Assembly: GCF_946222045.1 (NCBI RefSeq)
Contig: NZ_CAMILN010000004.1
Location: 1-62,525, forward strand
From: an uncultured Peptoniphilus sp.
GTDB lineage: Bacteria > Bacillota > Clostridia > Tissierellales > Peptoniphilaceae
Length of the DNA stretch: 62,525 bases
Direction of reading: 5' to 3'
Of the stretch, positions 60,999 to 62,525 are shown piece by piece. The notes beneath the pieces are model-generated. The model did not search any database. It saw nothing but the letters and a program-made list of their open reading frames with translations, and was not told the origin of the DNA. The translations under genes were made by a program, and so were the position numbers. Position 1 is the first letter of the stretch, and the number at the start of each line of letters is the position of its first letter.

Positions 60999-61047
60999 AT
61001 CTTCAAGCTGAGACCGAGCGAGTCGGATATCTTGAAACAACTCAAAT

Positions 61048-61092
61048 AAAAAAACAAAAAGTAGTCTTAAAAGCACAAGACTACTTTCTTTA
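61048..61092 (-). terminator. Terminator of the exported-protein gene
   Basis: On the minus strand AAGTAGTCTT pairs with AAGACTACTT (61059-61068 and 61077-61086), followed by TTTGTTTTTTT. Confidence 0.75.
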
Positions 61093-61117
61093 TCTTTCAT
61101 ATAAATTTTAAAACCAT

Positions 61118-61642
61118 CTAAGGTAAAAATATAGATCCACTTTCGTCTATATGATCAAGGAATTTAGATTCACTTAAAGAGGAAAAAGATGCATTAATCA
61201 TTCTTCCCGTATCCTCTATATCCAAATTTGGTCTTTCCAAAGGCCCCTCACTTATGTCTCCTAAAATATCGTAGATCACACTTTTTCCATTAGATACGAT
61301 TTCTACATAAACAGTTCCCTGGAAGCCTTCACCTTCAGTTTCTATGGAGACATCTTTTAAGCGAACTATTTTTTTGTTCTCTATATCAAAAATTAGACAC
61401 AAATCAAATTCATTAGACTTATTTTTTGAAATTACTTTTTTCTTCAATAAATAGTAACCATCTTGGTAATTTTTCTCATTGTATCTTTTAAAGTCGCCAT
61501 TGTCATCACTTTTATATATTCTCGTGTCGGCACTTAGTTTTTTCGGACTTGTTGAATTATCTTTTAAATTGTGACCTTGTGAAAAATACATTAGGCCACC
61601 AATTAAAAATATTGCAGCAAGAATAAGTAAAAATCTTTTCAT
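61118..61642 (-). CDS. Hypothetical exported or membrane-anchored protein
   Basis: The product has 174 residues. A short basic start and a hydrophobic stretch (about 4-21, LLILAAIFLIGGLMYFS) act as signal or anchor; there is no lipobox Cys. The rest is polar with a predicted beta-rich part (GYYLLKKKVISK, EFDLCLIFDIENKKIVRLKD) and an acidic C-terminus. RBS AGGAGG precedes the start on the minus strand. I do not recognise a family. It is divergent from the glyoxalase II-like gene. Confidence 0.7.
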   Translation of the reverse strand: MKRFLLILAAIFLIGGLMYFSQGHNLKDNSTSPKKLSADTRIYKSDDNGDFKRYNEKNYQDGYYLLKKKVISKNKSNEFDLCLIFDIENKKIVRLKDVSIETEGEGFQGTVYVEIVSNGKSVIYDILGDISEGPLERPNLDIEDTGRMINASFSSLSESKFLDHIDESGSIFLP

Positions 61643-61763
61643 ATGAACCTCCTAATATTTTATAATTTTATTATAGCACATTATTAAATCGCGAAATATT
61701 TCTTTTTAAACCTATACTTGTTTAAATCCCACCAATAAGAGTAAGAATATTATGAGGTGTTTT

Positions 61764-62453
61764 ATGAATATTAATTATATAAAAGCTTTTAACGACAATT
61801 ATATTTGGACTATTGAGAAGGACGGCAAGTTTATTGTTGTGGATCCTGGCGATGCAGGTCCTGTTATAGATTATTTGAAGGGCAGAAATCTTGACTATAT
61901 TATTCTAACCCACAAGCACATGGATCATGTTGGTGGGGTTGACGAACTTAAGATTAAATACGGAGCCAAGGTTTATGGACCTATAGAAACCAGTGAATAT
62001 AACGACGTGACTTTAAAGGATGGAGACGAATTTGAAATTTTCGGCGAAGACTTCAAGGTTATTTTGACAGGTGGTCACACTGAAGACCACATTTCTTATC
62101 TAGCTGATGGTAACTTATTCTGTGGAGATGCCCTCTTCCTAGCAGGCTGCGGCAGGGTCTTCACTAAGGACTATAAAAAAGCTTACGAAGGACTTAAGAA
62201 GTTAAAAAACCTAGCTGACGACACCGTGGTTTATCCTGCTCATGAGTATTCTCTTGCTAACTTGGAATTTGCCAAGTCTGTAATCTCGAATGATGACTTG
62301 GATAGGGAATACGAAAGAGTAAAGAAACTTAGAGAAGATGACAAGATTACACTTCCATCTACAATAGAAAAAGAGAAAAAAATAAATCCTTTCTTCTTGG
62401 CAAGGGACTTAGATGAGTTTATAGAATTTAGAAACAAAAAGGATAATTTTTAA
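61764..62453 (+). CDS. Metallo-beta-lactamase-fold hydrolase, glyoxalase II-like
   Basis: The product has 229 residues from ATG 61764 (MNINYIKAFNDNYIW), chosen because GAGG lies six bases upstream; ATG 61752 in frame lies before that site. The metal motif THKHMDHVGG (His, His, Asp, His) is at about 53-62, followed by GGHTEDHISY, GDALFLAGCGR and YPAHEYSLANLEFA, matching the glyoxalase II family (hydroxyacylglutathione hydrolase). Since such anaerobes often lack glutathione, the thioester substrate may be another thiol adduct. Confidence 0.9.
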   Translation: MNINYIKAFNDNYIWTIEKDGKFIVVDPGDAGPVIDYLKGRNLDYIILTHKHMDHVGGVDELKIKYGAKVYGPIETSEYNDVTLKDGDEFEIFGEDFKVILTGGHTEDHISYLADGNLFCGDALFLAGCGRVFTKDYKKAYEGLKKLKNLADDTVVYPAHEYSLANLEFAKSVISNDDLDREYERVKKLREDDKITLPSTIEKEKKINPFFLARDLDEFIEFRNKKDNF

Positions 62454-62477
62454 GCAAAAAACCTCTGGGTCATGAAC

Positions 62478-62525
62478 TGACCCCCAAAAGTTGGACCTAA
62501 AAACCAACTTAAGGAGGTCAGTTTT
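62478..62525 (+). mobile_element. Left end of an IS3/IS150-like insertion sequence
   Basis: The terminus TGACCCCCAAAAGTTGGACC begins at 62478 and matches the inverted complement of the terminus at the window start. AAGTTGG (62488-62494) and CCAACTT (62504-62510) form a hairpin. AAGGAGG at 62511-62517 is placed as a ribosome binding site for a transposase whose start would lie just past the window. Orientation equals that of the copy at position 1. Confidence 0.75.

Overview
The window is a 62.5 kb, AT-rich, low-GC Gram-positive segment. Gene content points to an anaerobic coccus of the Peptoniphilaceae/Tissierellia type (Anaerococcus-like is my best guess, from inference only): LPXTG pili with class C sortases, an S-layer-homology protease, an Etf-linked lactate/acyl-CoA oxidation operon, S14 of the zinc type, and an S10-spc-alpha ribosomal cluster lacking map and rpsD. 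Both ends fall in termini of the same IS3/IS150-like insertion sequence in the same orientation, so the window probably corresponds to a contig broken at repeated IS copies.

Layout. (1) 1-16822: a pilus island. A giant tip-adhesin gene has lost its 5' end to the IS; it is followed by a small membrane protein, a backbone pilin (IPQTG), a minor/base pilin (IPKTG) and three class C sortases. Several hairpins and a terminator between the genes probably set their expression ratios. (2) 16823-29250: an accessory region built from interspersed structured repeats (families called A, B and C here). It holds a three-gene toxin/antitoxin/SecB-like chaperone module resembling CmdTAC-type phage defence, two copies of an orphan RelB-like antitoxin cassette, a nonsense-mutated XRE regulator, and a 2206-residue SLH-anchored subtilisin-like protease. 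(3) 27810-36882: a large XRE-type regulator divergent from an operon for an FAD D-lactate/glycolate-type dehydrogenase, an acyl-CoA dehydrogenase, EtfB, EtfA, LrgA and LrgB, then a second, convergent etfB-etfA pair of a different FAD-motif type. (4) 37101-42316: a FecBCD-type iron/cobalamin ABC importer and the ahpC-ahpF peroxide reductase pair. (5) 42771-56806: a long 5' leader with a possible 28-codon leader peptide, then 28 genes from rpsJ to rplQ, including secY, adk, a KOW protein, infA and rpoA. (6) 56825-62453: ogt, about 1 kb with a GC-rich long inverted repeat, groES-groEL behind a degenerate CIRCE, more A/B/C repeats, an exported protein and a glyoxalase II-like hydrolase.

How it fits together. 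The chromosome backbone (ribosomal cluster, groESL, ahpCF, Etf operons) is orderly and co-directional. Accessory functions (surface adhesion, phage defence, proteolysis) sit between clusters of stem-loop repeats. Two of these repeat families show paired, compensatory base changes between copies, so secondary structure, rather than protein coding, appears to be what is conserved. The strongest candidate for a little-described system is the 17564-18794 toxin-antitoxin-chaperone module flanked by these repeats.
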